64,000 bases of DNA, taken from the NCBI GenBank assembly GCA_942491385.1, contig CALOAF010000004.1, positions 248,001 through 312,000 of the forward strand. Reading direction: 5' to 3'. The translations under genes and the position numbers were made by a program. The notes below the pieces were generated by a model. That model did no database searches. It was not told the origin of the DNA and worked only from the letters and a program-made list of their open reading frames with translations. The stretch is from UBA6170 sp942491385 (lineage in GTDB: Bacteria; Chloroflexota; Anaerolineae; Anaerolineales; Anaerolineaceae). Every line of letters starts with the position of its first letter. Positions within the stretch are counted from its first letter, which is position 1. Below, piece after piece: positions 7,851-16,229 of this stretch.

Positions 7851-10241
7851 TTAAAAATCAAGATCAGATAATTTTGAAATTCTCAATAAATATAAAGTAA
7901 GGAATATTTGATTAATTAATTCTGAGTCATGAGATTTAGAAGCAATTTCAATCATTTTTGAAACGCTTGCCTGGTTCGCATCCTGCAAAGAATAGATGAT
8001 TGCACTCATAACATCTTTTCTGGTTTCAGAGTTTAAAGCTAATAACAAAACTGGAGCAACTGGTTGATCGGATGAAACACCCAGGTTTTGGTTCCCTGCA
8101 AATTCTATGATCCAAGCCGTTTCGCTTAACGATAATTTGCGTTCAGGTATATAGGGATTATCAGATTCTAAATATTCAAGAGCTTGCGTCGCTGCATTTC
8201 TGACAACCCATTGGCTATCTTCTATCATCAAATTTTTTAATGTTTGAATTGCCCATAAATTATTTAATTTTACCAATCCATTGATGGAGGATCTTCGCAC
8301 AACGATATCATCGAGCGTTACCGCTTCTTGCAAAATTTCCGTTCCAATGGATGGGTTGAAGGCCAAACACTCAGCAACTACTTGCCTGACCTTCTCTTCG
8401 CCATTTAATAAAACTCTTGCCAATTCGTGAACAGCGGTTTCGTCCTCAAATGTTCCAAGCGCTAAACACACACTCTTTTGATAATTCAATGGGGCTTTTT
8501 GTGATAATGAAACAAGATCAGGTACGAAGGAATTATCTCTGTTTGAACAGCTAATTGCATAGATGGCAAGCTCTCTCAATGAATCATTGTTGTTGCTTAA
8601 TAGTTGCCGGAAATAAGTTGGCAAGTTATTATCATTTGAGAGAACCAGTATTGCAATCGCTCTCATTCGGGTGGAAAATTTTTCGTTATCATTTTGAATT
8701 ATTTTCACTAATTTTTTGATGAAGTTCACCCGCCAATTTAAGTTTTTATTTGTAAGCTTAAGCCAGGGGCCAATATTGAACAATTCGAACGGGAAATATG
8801 ATTGATCTTGGGGAATTAAATTAGTCAACCATTCACATTCTGAATCCTGAGAAGAGGTAAATCCTAAATAAGCATAATTTGCTGGCCATCGCAGATCACC
8901 TTGCTCAATTTCTGCATGTAACTCTTTTTCTGGATGAAGACTGGCTAAAAAACCGATCAATTCTGAATGTATAAAAGAATGATTCCCATTACTTGAAGTT
9001 TGAATGATCCCTGTCTGCAATAATTTATTAATTCCATCAGGTTTTGAGTCGATTGAATTAATATAGTAATTTTTATTCTTAATCAAATTATAAGCGACAG
9101 AGATACCAGCATCATAGGCTTCTTTCGTATCCAGGATTCTTCTGGTATATGTTTGATACAAATCCACTACGCTGTAACCAAATAAGTCGCCAGCCAATGC
9201 TCCCCAAATGTGCATGGTGTATTCGATTGGATTCAAAGGCCGCAAGTTAGAAGAAGCCCAATTTAACACTAGTGAATCGCTGAAGTCTTCGTCCAATTGG
9301 ATATTTTTTAATATTTCCAGTTTCCACAATTTATTCCAATTTGAATAAAAACCAATAATTTGTTGATTTGACCAGGAAGACAAAAATAAAGACGAGAAGT
9401 TTAACGATAATAATTCACCAAGATATAAATTTGTGGCAGTAAGAATTATTTGAAGGTTAGGGTAAATTTGTTTGGTTTTCTTAATAAATGCAACAAATGT
9501 ATCAAAATCGTCAGGGGGAAATTCATCCAGTGCATCAATAATCAAAATTGCATTATTATCTTCGATACTTTCATGAAAGAATTTGACGAGGCGGGGTAAA
9601 GAGGGGGCTGGAAGTTTGGGGGAGAGGGACTTAAAGAGCATATCAAAAATCGATAATTCTGGTTGAGCAATAACATCCGTATCATGGACGTTTATATAGA
9701 ATGGAATTTTTGATGATGATAAACCACATTTTGGGTCCTTCCGTGCCAAACACGAAACCAGGTAGGCTAATGAGACGGTTTTTCCTGAACCTGGCATTCC
9801 ACATATAACCAAGTCTGCATTTTTTTGAACAGCTTCTGTTATTGAAATTTTTGGAACATTAAAGTTCCTGGTTAGGTGCGGTTGATCGGGGGTAAAAGCA
9901 AGAGTTGAACCGGTTGCACTCTCAAAAATAACATTTTCTTTTTCATGAGTTGTTAATGGCTGCACCAAAAGTAATGGCTCGATAATAATACTATCCAGAG
10001 AAAAAAGGCTTTTCGCCAGATGATTGGATTGGGCCCTTGAATATGCTTCATTTATAACTGCGTTCTGAATACCTGATGAATGTTGTGATTTAAGGTTCTT
10101 AATGAATTTCTGAAGATATGGTTTAATATCGGGAAGCCATATTTTTAATTTTGAGATAACCAACCACAGGATTGTGGCACTCAGGAATCCGATGAAAAAA
10201 GATATTCTTTCAAGTTGGAAATTTTTCAACCAGTTCAGCAT
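7851..10241 (-). CDS. Membrane-anchored NACHT-type STAND NTPase with HEAT-like repeats
   Basis: This 796-residue protein has one N-terminal membrane helix (about 12-31) followed by a basic linker. A P-loop NTPase domain follows with Walker A GMPGSGKT at 148-155 and an extended Walker B ILIIDALDE at 232-240, the D-x-x-D/E form of NACHT ATPases. Residues from about 530 to 790 are alpha-helical with recurring short helix pairs such as LRELAIYAIS, EKVRQVVAECLA and SQWVVRNAATQALEYL, which look like HEAT/PBS-type repeats. Such STAND proteins are ligand-triggered switches, some acting in phage defence; no effector domain is recognisable here. The gene begins 5 bases after the zinc-ribbon gene and should be cotranscribed with it. 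Confidence 0.8.
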   Translation of the reverse strand: MLNWLKNFQLERISFFIGFLSATILWLVISKLKIWLPDIKPYLQKFIKNLKSQHSSGIQNAVINEAYSRAQSNHLAKSLFSLDSIIIEPLLLVQPLTTHEKENVIFESATGSTLAFTPDQPHLTRNFNVPKISITEAVQKNADLVICGMPGSGKTVSLAYLVSCLARKDPKCGLSSSKIPFYINVHDTDVIAQPELSIFDMLFKSLSPKLPAPSLPRLVKFFHESIEDNNAILIIDALDEFPPDDFDTFVAFIKKTKQIYPNLQIILTATNLYLGELLSLNFSSLFLSSWSNQQIIGFYSNWNKLWKLEILKNIQLDEDFSDSLVLNWASSNLRPLNPIEYTMHIWGALAGDLFGYSVVDLYQTYTRRILDTKEAYDAGISVAYNLIKNKNYYINSIDSKPDGINKLLQTGIIQTSSNGNHSFIHSELIGFLASLHPEKELHAEIEQGDLRWPANYAYLGFTSSQDSECEWLTNLIPQDQSYFPFELFNIGPWLKLTNKNLNWRVNFIKKLVKIIQNDNEKFSTRMRAIAILVLSNDNNLPTYFRQLLSNNNDSLRELAIYAISCSNRDNSFVPDLVSLSQKAPLNYQKSVCLALGTFEDETAVHELARVLLNGEEKVRQVVAECLAFNPSIGTEILQEAVTLDDIVVRRSSINGLVKLNNLWAIQTLKNLMIEDSQWVVRNAATQALEYLESDNPYIPERKLSLSETAWIIEFAGNQNLGVSSDQPVAPVLLLALNSETRKDVMSAIIYSLQDANQASVSKMIEIASKSHDSELINQIFLTLYLLRISKLSDLDF

Positions 10242-10246
10242 CTAGA

Positions 10247-10948
10247 TCATCCAGAATATAAAAATCGTTTACAGACCGAACAGAATACTTCGTCGGAAGA
10301 ACTCCTGGCTTTTTGGACTTCCATAGGAGGAAGTCCATTTCCACACATGGAACAAGCATTGTCAACGATCATTGAAACTGCTATATTGTTTTTTGTTTTC
10401 CTTAACTTTTGGTAAACATTCAAGAATTCATCCTCAATTTGAGTTAAGATGGGGTCTTTTTCGATAGTGATTTTTTTGATTGAATTCTCGATTTCCTCGA
10501 TTTCAATCAAAAGAATTTCTTTTTGGGTTGACTTATCTTTTCTTAAAGCATTCAAAGATTTTTCCTGAGTGGCAATTTCATTCTCTAATTCTTCTATAGA
10601 GAACATCATTTCTAATTGCTGTTCATCTAATACCAATAATCTCTTCTTCAATGAATCAATTTCAATATTCACATCCTGAAGCTCTTTAGGGTTTTTGATA
10701 GACCCATCGTAAAGAGATGTTTCACTGTTTTTTATTTTTCTCTGAACAGTTTGAGCTTCATCTGATATTTTATTTAATTTGGCTTGCCATTTTTTCTTTT
10801 CAGATTCTAAATCAGAGATTATCTGTTCAAATTTCTTCACATCATCAGAAAATGAAATTATTTCTGTGATTTCCGACCGTCTCTTATCATTCTTGTCGAG
10901 TTCGAGATCGAGCAACTGTAATTGATAAAGAAATGTCCTTTGATTCAT
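10247..10948 (-). CDS. Coiled-coil protein with C-terminal C4 zinc ribbon
   Basis: This 233-residue protein of the C4-type zinc ribbon family (zf-RING_7; related proteins have been called Cds-type or YbgI-neighbour proteins) is mostly long charged coiled coil up to about residue 190. The C-terminal ribbon is CSMCG followed 20 or so residues later by CSVC. Related proteins are suggested to bind nucleic acid or act as scaffolds; no enzymatic activity is established. The start is the ATG at 10948. An in-frame TTG at 10984 is part of the -35 box of the promoter TTGCCA-17-TATAAT that ends seven bases before the ATG. It precedes the NACHT gene by 5 bases. Confidence 0.82.
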   Translation of the reverse strand: MNQRTFLYQLQLLDLELDKNDKRRSEITEIISFSDDVKKFEQIISDLESEKKKWQAKLNKISDEAQTVQRKIKNSETSLYDGSIKNPKELQDVNIEIDSLKKRLLVLDEQQLEMMFSIEELENEIATQEKSLNALRKDKSTQKEILLIEIEEIENSIKKITIEKDPILTQIEDEFLNVYQKLRKTKNNIAVSMIVDNACSMCGNGLPPMEVQKARSSSDEVFCSVCKRFLYSG

Positions 10949-10955
10949 ATTAGGG

Positions 10956-10984
10956 ATTATAGAATGTGATGGATGGAATGGCAA
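10956..10984 (-). promoter_or_regulatory. Sigma70-type promoter, leaderless, for the zinc-ribbon/NACHT operon
   Basis: On the minus strand TTGCCA (10984-10979) is followed by a 17-base spacer and a perfect TATAAT (10961-10956). Seven bases then separate it from the ATG at 10948, so the predicted transcript starts at the start codon. No ribosome binding site is present. It lies back to back with a second promoter reading rightward at 11006-11034. Confidence 0.65.
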
Positions 10985-11005
10985 GTAAACAAGGTGATGA
11001 TATGT

Positions 11006-11034
11006 TTGTGCTTTCTTTTTGGTTGCTGTATACT
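11006..11034 (+). promoter_or_regulatory. Probable leaderless promoter for the membrane-protein operon
   Basis: TTGTGC (11006-11011), a 17-base spacer and TATACT (11029-11034) precede the ATG at 11040 by five bases; a second ATG follows at 11043. There is no ribosome binding site. The -35 match is moderate, the -10 good. It would drive the four overlapping membrane-protein genes to 18540. Confidence 0.5.
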
Positions 11035-11039
11035 ACGAA

Positions 11040-12575
11040 ATGATGAAAAAATGGAACCTCATTGTTTTTATTGTCTGGATTTTTGCTTTAATATTTCCTG
11101 TTATATTGGGGTACAGTATATCATCTGAAGAACTTCATTTTTCAGGATTAATTTTCAATCCGATTGATGGGTATAGTTACTTTGCAAAAATGCAACAAGG
11201 GGCAGGCGGTGCCTGGGCATTTAATCTGCCTTATTCCGCAGAATCAAATAAAGATATTTATATTTTTACTATCTATGCATTTTTCGGACATCTTTCACGG
11301 ATTTTAGGTATCAGTATTCCGTTTATTTATCATTTTTTTCGAATAGTTTTCTCGATCTTATTATTTTTTTCTTTGCAGGAATTATTGAGGTTTTTCTTTA
11401 AAGCGGAAGATATATTTTTTAAAGGTGCCATGATTTCATTATTTTTCGGCGGTGGGTTGGGATGGATTTATTTTTTATCCGGCGAGCTGCCTCTGGATTT
11501 TTGGGTTGCTGAAGCATTTATATTTTTATCATCATTTTCAAATCCACATTTTGTTTTATCATTATTATTAATTACCGTTCTTTTGAGTATTATCTTTCGC
11601 AATCTTCATGGAATTTGGATCTCAATCTTTATTTTTTTCCTCAGCATTATCCTTGTCAGCATCTCTCCATTTTCAGCAATCCTTATGGGTTTTGTGTTTT
11701 TGATGAATGTTATTTTGGGAAGGACATTTACGAAGAAAAGTATTAATAATCTGATCGTTTTCAGTATTCCCACAGTAATGATTGGTGCTTATCAATATTT
11801 GAGTATTCATGCGGATCCAATCCTGAATAAATGGAACTCACAAAATGTCACAGAAACACCGGCTTTAATTAACATATTATTTTCTTTTTCACCCATGTTA
11901 ATCGGAATCATCATATTTTTGTTCATATTCTGGAAAAAGAAATTACCATTAGAAAAACCAATTTCTTTATTGATTGTTTGGATATTTTTTGCTCTATTGA
12001 TGGCGTATGTTCCGTTTAATCTTCAAAGACGATTTCTTGTAGGATTATATATACCGATCGGAATTGTCTTTTGGCATCTGTTAAAAATCTATTTCTCACA
12101 AACGCAATATAAAAAACAAACATTGCTCATATATGTTTTTATAGGAATGTGCTTACCTTCTAGTTTGTTAATTTTTACAGGCAGCTTGAATGCTATCAAA
12201 GGATTTGATTCAATTTTTTATTATAAAAAAAATATTGCCAGCTCATCAGAATGGTTATCAACAAATATTGCCGATAAATCTGTTATCTTAACAAATGAAG
12301 AAAATGGTCTGATTGTACCGGCTTTGGCAAATTTTAAAGTGGTATATGGGCATCCGTTTGAGAGTATCAACGCTGAAAGGACGAAACAGGACATCAATAA
12401 TTTTTGGTCGAATCAACTATCCACAGATCAATCCTGGAGCATGATTAACAAATATAAAGTTGATTACATTATTTGTGAATTCCCAAAAACCATCAATGAT
12501 TGTCCATTGATCACACAATCTTTGAGAATAATTTATGTTGCAAATGACATTGCCGTATTTCAGGTTGTAAATTGA
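11040..12575 (+). CDS. Large polytopic membrane protein, type A (first copy)
   Basis: This 511-residue protein from the ATG at 11040 has roughly a dozen hydrophobic helices and a C-terminal soluble tail of about 110 residues. It has the layout of GT-C glycosyltransferases and their relatives: a short cytoplasmic N-terminus, a first loop with HFSGLIFNPIDGYSYFAKM (acidic residues before the second helix, where GT-C enzymes place catalytic Asp) and a long multi-helix bundle. It is clearly related to the protein at 14664-16229: both have an FSG...DGxSYxAKM element in the first loop, GGGLGW in the fourth hydrophobic region and NIQRR/NLQRR in a late loop. The role is unproven; sugar or lipid transfer to the envelope is a reasonable inference. 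It overlaps the next gene by four bases. Confidence 0.7.
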   Translation: MMKKWNLIVFIVWIFALIFPVILGYSISSEELHFSGLIFNPIDGYSYFAKMQQGAGGAWAFNLPYSAESNKDIYIFTIYAFFGHLSRILGISIPFIYHFFRIVFSILLFFSLQELLRFFFKAEDIFFKGAMISLFFGGGLGWIYFLSGELPLDFWVAEAFIFLSSFSNPHFVLSLLLITVLLSIIFRNLHGIWISIFIFFLSIILVSISPFSAILMGFVFLMNVILGRTFTKKSINNLIVFSIPTVMIGAYQYLSIHADPILNKWNSQNVTETPALINILFSFSPMLIGIIIFLFIFWKKKLPLEKPISLLIVWIFFALLMAYVPFNLQRRFLVGLYIPIGIVFWHLLKIYFSQTQYKKQTLLIYVFIGMCLPSSLLIFTGSLNAIKGFDSIFYYKKNIASSSEWLSTNIADKSVILTNEENGLIVPALANFKVVYGHPFESINAERTKQDINNFWSNQLSTDQSWSMINKYKVDYIICEFPKTINDCPLITQSLRIIYVANDIAVFQVVN

Positions 12576-14683
12576 AAACAAAAAAGTATTTAATACTCTT
12601 GTTTGTAATTTTTGTGAGCGGAAACTTGAATTTAATTTTAAATTTAAATGATTTTGTTTATCTTGGCAGTTCCACTTTTTCCGATATCCCCATCACACAC
12701 TATTCAAATCATTTTTTTATTCAACAGAGTATTCTCAACCATCAACAATTGCCATTGTGGTCAAATCTGATTTTTTCTGGGTACCCCTTCGCTGCCAACC
12801 CTTTATCCGGATTATGGTACTTTCCTGGGTGGATTGCCTTTCTATTTCCATTACCCGCCGGAATAAACATATCTCTTCTGCTGCACTTGTTGATTGGACT
12901 ATTCGGAATGTATTTTTTCTTAAAATCCCTTAAGATTTCAACATTTGGTTCAATGTTAGGTAGTGTTGCATTCATATTTTCGACAAAAATTTATGCTCAT
13001 ATCGGCGCTGGCCATCTTTCTTTAATTTATGCAATTTCCTGGACTCCCTGGTTACTTCTATTCACAAATAAGCATAAAATGGAGAGAAAGGGATTAAGAA
13101 ATATTATTATGAGCGGATTGTTTTGGGGGTTAATTCTTCTTGCAGATCTGCGGTGGTCTATCCCTGCGTTCTTGATGTGGGGCGTATTAATAGTTGATAA
13201 AAATATAAATCTTAGAGAATGGGCTAAATTTATTGGCCTCTCATTGAGTGTTGGGTTGTTAACTTCTATGGGGTCATGGTTACCGCTCTTTCAGTTATTG
13301 AGCTTTTCAAGCCGGTCTGGTTTATCACCGAATGAACAATTGATTTTTTCAATGTCGTTTTTAGATTTTCTTAATTTATTTTTTCCTTTTTTCGAAGGTA
13401 ATGCGGAAACCAGAGTATATCCTGGTGTGGTCATTGTATTGTTGTCAGCACTTGGACTTTTTCTCCCCAAGCACAATATTCGGATGCGCAAGTGGTATGG
13501 ATTAGCATTTGTCTCTGTTTTATTCGCGTTGGGTGAAAATATCCCGGGCATGAGATTAATTTATGAGTTGCCTGGGTTCTCATTGATGCGGGTACCTTCA
13601 CGATTTCTTTTTCCGTTCAATTTTGCGCTCGCCATTATTTCTGGGATGGTCATTGATAAAATTCTTTTCGAAAAGTTGGATTATAAATTTAATAGAATAA
13701 TCTTTCTTTTCCCACTTTTTATTTTTATTATTTTCTTTTCAATAGGATCTTTTATTCTTTCCCAAGAAAAATCGATCAACTTAATCTGGTCTATCATTAT
13801 TTTTTCAGCATGTTTTTCAATTTTATTCGTTCTTCTAAATTATTCATTTAGACCAGCATCGTTGATTTTGATTCTATTCATCATATTAACAATTGATTTG
13901 TTTTTCGTGAATTATTCAAGTTTAAGGTTCGAGAATTTTGAGAAAGTGATCTACAATCAATCAGATATAATTTCAAAATTAGCCGATATTGAACCAAATT
14001 TTCGTGTATACACCCCATCTTATAGCATTTCACAAGAACAAGGATCTTATTGGGGTATTCACCAGGTAAATGGTGTAGATCCTCTCCAATTACAAAAGTA
14101 CGTTGATTATTTTGCTAAGGCGTCTGGGGTACCAATCGATGGTTATTCTGTTACTCTGCCAGCTTTTGAGACAGGAGATCCGACCAAGGATAATATCGGA
14201 AATTGCCCCAGAAAAGAGTTATTGCAGGCAGTAAACACAAAATATGTGATATCGGCTTTTGCATTATCAGACTGCGATTTAGGTGACTATCAATATATTT
14301 CTAATCAGTACGTTTATGAACTTGGGAATGACGATCATTACCTGATGGTTAATGGTTGCCCACAAACAGAAATAAATTATCAGATAAAAAAGTATTCCCC
14401 AAATGAGATCATCTTGGGGGTAGAAAGTTGCGGGGGTAATTTGCAAATCAGTGAAATTTACTATCCTGGATGGCAAGTTTACATAGATGGCAATCAAATT
14501 GCACTGGATAGTAAACAACTTTTCCGTTCAGTGACTATACCTGAAGGCTCCCATGAATTACGAATGGTTTTCAAACCAAAAATTGTTTTTATCAGTTTGT
14601 TTATCCAAAGTTTGGTGTGGTTTTTATGTACTTTGTGTGTAATATTTTATCGTCGGGGACCAAATGATGAAAATCATTCGTGA
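12572..14683 (+). CDS. YfhO-like polytopic membrane protein, type B (first copy)
   Basis: This 703-residue membrane protein starts at a TTG overlapping the TGA of the preceding gene, so translation is probably coupled. It has about 12-13 hydrophobic helices. A C-terminal extracytoplasmic region (about 455-670) then ends in EIYYPGWQVYIDGN and PEGSHELRMVFKP before a last helix. That C-terminal pattern (YPGW ... DG ... G.H.v...y.P) is typical of YfhO and related bacterial GT-C-like proteins, which in Firmicutes take part in lipoteichoic acid glycosylation. The first loop contains YSNHFFIQQSILNHQQLPLWSN, ending in the PLWN-type motif of the family. It is related to the protein at 16222-18540. The substrate is unknown. 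Confidence 0.75.
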   Translation: MKTKKYLILLFVIFVSGNLNLILNLNDFVYLGSSTFSDIPITHYSNHFFIQQSILNHQQLPLWSNLIFSGYPFAANPLSGLWYFPGWIAFLFPLPAGINISLLLHLLIGLFGMYFFLKSLKISTFGSMLGSVAFIFSTKIYAHIGAGHLSLIYAISWTPWLLLFTNKHKMERKGLRNIIMSGLFWGLILLADLRWSIPAFLMWGVLIVDKNINLREWAKFIGLSLSVGLLTSMGSWLPLFQLLSFSSRSGLSPNEQLIFSMSFLDFLNLFFPFFEGNAETRVYPGVVIVLLSALGLFLPKHNIRMRKWYGLAFVSVLFALGENIPGMRLIYELPGFSLMRVPSRFLFPFNFALAIISGMVIDKILFEKLDYKFNRIIFLFPLFIFIIFFSIGSFILSQEKSINLIWSIIIFSACFSILFVLLNYSFRPASLILILFIILTIDLFFVNYSSLRFENFEKVIYNQSDIISKLADIEPNFRVYTPSYSISQEQGSYWGIHQVNGVDPLQLQKYVDYFAKASGVPIDGYSVTLPAFETGDPTKDNIGNCPRKELLQAVNTKYVISAFALSDCDLGDYQYISNQYVYELGNDDHYLMVNGCPQTEINYQIKKYSPNEIILGVESCGGNLQISEIYYPGWQVYIDGNQIALDSKQLFRSVTIPEGSHELRMVFKPKIVFISLFIQSLVWFLCTLCVIFYRRGPNDENHS

Positions 14684-16229
14684 AAATCGATTCCTGATCT
14701 TATTTTCAATGTTTGTCATTTCAATCACCAGCATTCCTTATTGGCTGGGGTTCAATATGAATGATGATCTCTATGAATTTAGTGGCTTTATCATCGGCGT
14801 AGGTGATGGAAATTCATATCTAGCTAAAATGATGCTGGGTGCCAGTGGTGAATGGCTATTTACCACTCCGTATACCGCCTACCCACAAATGAAATTCTTT
14901 GCTTTCTTCCCGTATATACTACTTGGAAAGTTAACAGCCAACCCTGGACAAACCATCCAATTAATTGTTTTATTCCATTTGTTTCGATGGGTTGGAATTG
15001 TTTTTCTCATCTTTGAAACTTTTCGCTTGAGCTCAATATTTGTGAAAGATAAAAATACATCACTTCTTATTACTGCCCTCTTAATTTTAGGTGGAGGGTT
15101 AGGTTGGCTAGCGATTATTTTTCCAGGATTGGTTAATCATCGTATGCCCCTTGAATTTTATTCTCCAGAAACGTTTGGATACTTATCGGTTTTCAGCCTA
15201 CCGCATTTATTATTTGGAAGGGCTTTTCTTTATAATTCTTTCAGGAAATTATTGCAAATCGGGGACAACTTAAAATTCTCGAAAAAGCCTTTGCTCAAGA
15301 GCGGGATTTCATTATTCTTTAGCGGAATATTTCAACCTATTAATTTATTCATTGGTTGGTTTGTTATGGGTGGATATTTCTTGGCCAGTTCAATCAGAAA
15401 TAAATTCTTCGTCAAGAATGTAAAAAATTATTTTTTTTGGATTATCCCTTCAATCCCCTTATTTTTTTATAATTTTTTCTCATTTCTGTTTGATCCTTAC
15501 TTGTCTACCTGGCAGGATCAAAACCGGATCATTTCTCCACCCTTCGTCGATTACTTATTTGCATATGGATTAGGGGTAATTATTTTATTTCTGGTTTACA
15601 AAAAGGGTTTGAGTCAGAAGATAAATCATCGCTGGTTCATAAACATTTGGATTCTGCTTATTCCAGTATTGATTTATTTTCCAATTAATATACAACGAAG
15701 GCTGACAGAAGGTGTCTGGTTCTGTTTTTGTATTTACATTGGCATTTATGTGATGGCGAATAAGAATACCATTCTGAAAATTCTTGTTATGTTGGTTTTC
15801 TTACTTTCAAATATACTCTTCACATTGGGTTCTTTGCAAACCATCCAAAATGTAGATGTCCCCATCTATACCCCAAAAGCAATCATTGAGGTAGGAAATT
15901 TCCTCCACAATGAGGTGGAAAATGGTGATGTAGTGATTGCCCCATTTGATGAAAGCAATTTATTGCCTGTCTACGCTCCTGTAAAGGTTATTACAGGACA
16001 TGGACCGGAGAGTAAAAATTTGAGTGAGATTACTGAAAAATTAGATCTTTTTTATCAAGGAGAGCTTTCCCAGACGCAAACTCAAGAATTCTTTAAACCA
16101 TTTAATATTAAATTTATAGTTGTTCCTAAGGATCTTAACAGCACGATGATCCTTAGTCAATTTACAGCTAATCAAATTACCCAAACATACGAGAATAATG
16201 ACTATATGGTGTTAAAAGTAAATGATTAA
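14664..16229 (+). CDS. Large polytopic membrane protein, type A (second copy)
   Basis: This 521-residue protein is a paralogue of the protein at 11040-12575 with the same length, helix layout and signature stretches (EFSGFIIGVGDGNSYLAKM in the first loop, GGGLGW, PINIQRR). The C-terminal tail holds a small soluble domain with YAPVKVITGHGPE, matching FKVVYGHPFE in the first copy. The gene starts inside the end of the preceding type B gene (20-base overlap), with GGGGA before the ATG, and overlaps the next by eight bases. It is probably a GT-C-like transferase or an accessory of one; this is inference from topology. Confidence 0.7.
   Translation: MMKIIRENRFLILFSMFVISITSIPYWLGFNMNDDLYEFSGFIIGVGDGNSYLAKMMLGASGEWLFTTPYTAYPQMKFFAFFPYILLGKLTANPGQTIQLIVLFHLFRWVGIVFLIFETFRLSSIFVKDKNTSLLITALLILGGGLGWLAIIFPGLVNHRMPLEFYSPETFGYLSVFSLPHLLFGRAFLYNSFRKLLQIGDNLKFSKKPLLKSGISLFFSGIFQPINLFIGWFVMGGYFLASSIRNKFFVKNVKNYFFWIIPSIPLFFYNFFSFLFDPYLSTWQDQNRIISPPFVDYLFAYGLGVIILFLVYKKGLSQKINHRWFINIWILLIPVLIYFPINIQRRLTEGVWFCFCIYIGIYVMANKNTILKILVMLVFLLSNILFTLGSLQTIQNVDVPIYTPKAIIEVGNFLHNEVENGDVVIAPFDESNLLPVYAPVKVITGHGPESKNLSEITEKLDLFYQGELSQTQTQEFFKPFNIKFIVVPKDLNSTMILSQFTANQITQTYENNDYMVLKVND

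Noticed and set aside
10949..10984. In-frame TTG at 10984 as the start of the zinc-ribbon gene
   Set aside because: That TTG is the start of the -35 box TTGCCA, upstream of the predicted transcription start; the ATG at 10948 fits.
12572..14683. Could the type B membrane proteins be mannosyltransferase PMT/ArnT enzymes
   Set aside because: The C-terminal PGW...DG...PEG.H.v pattern and the PLW loop motif fit the YfhO-like family better than PMT/ArnT; the GT-C-like fold remains possible.
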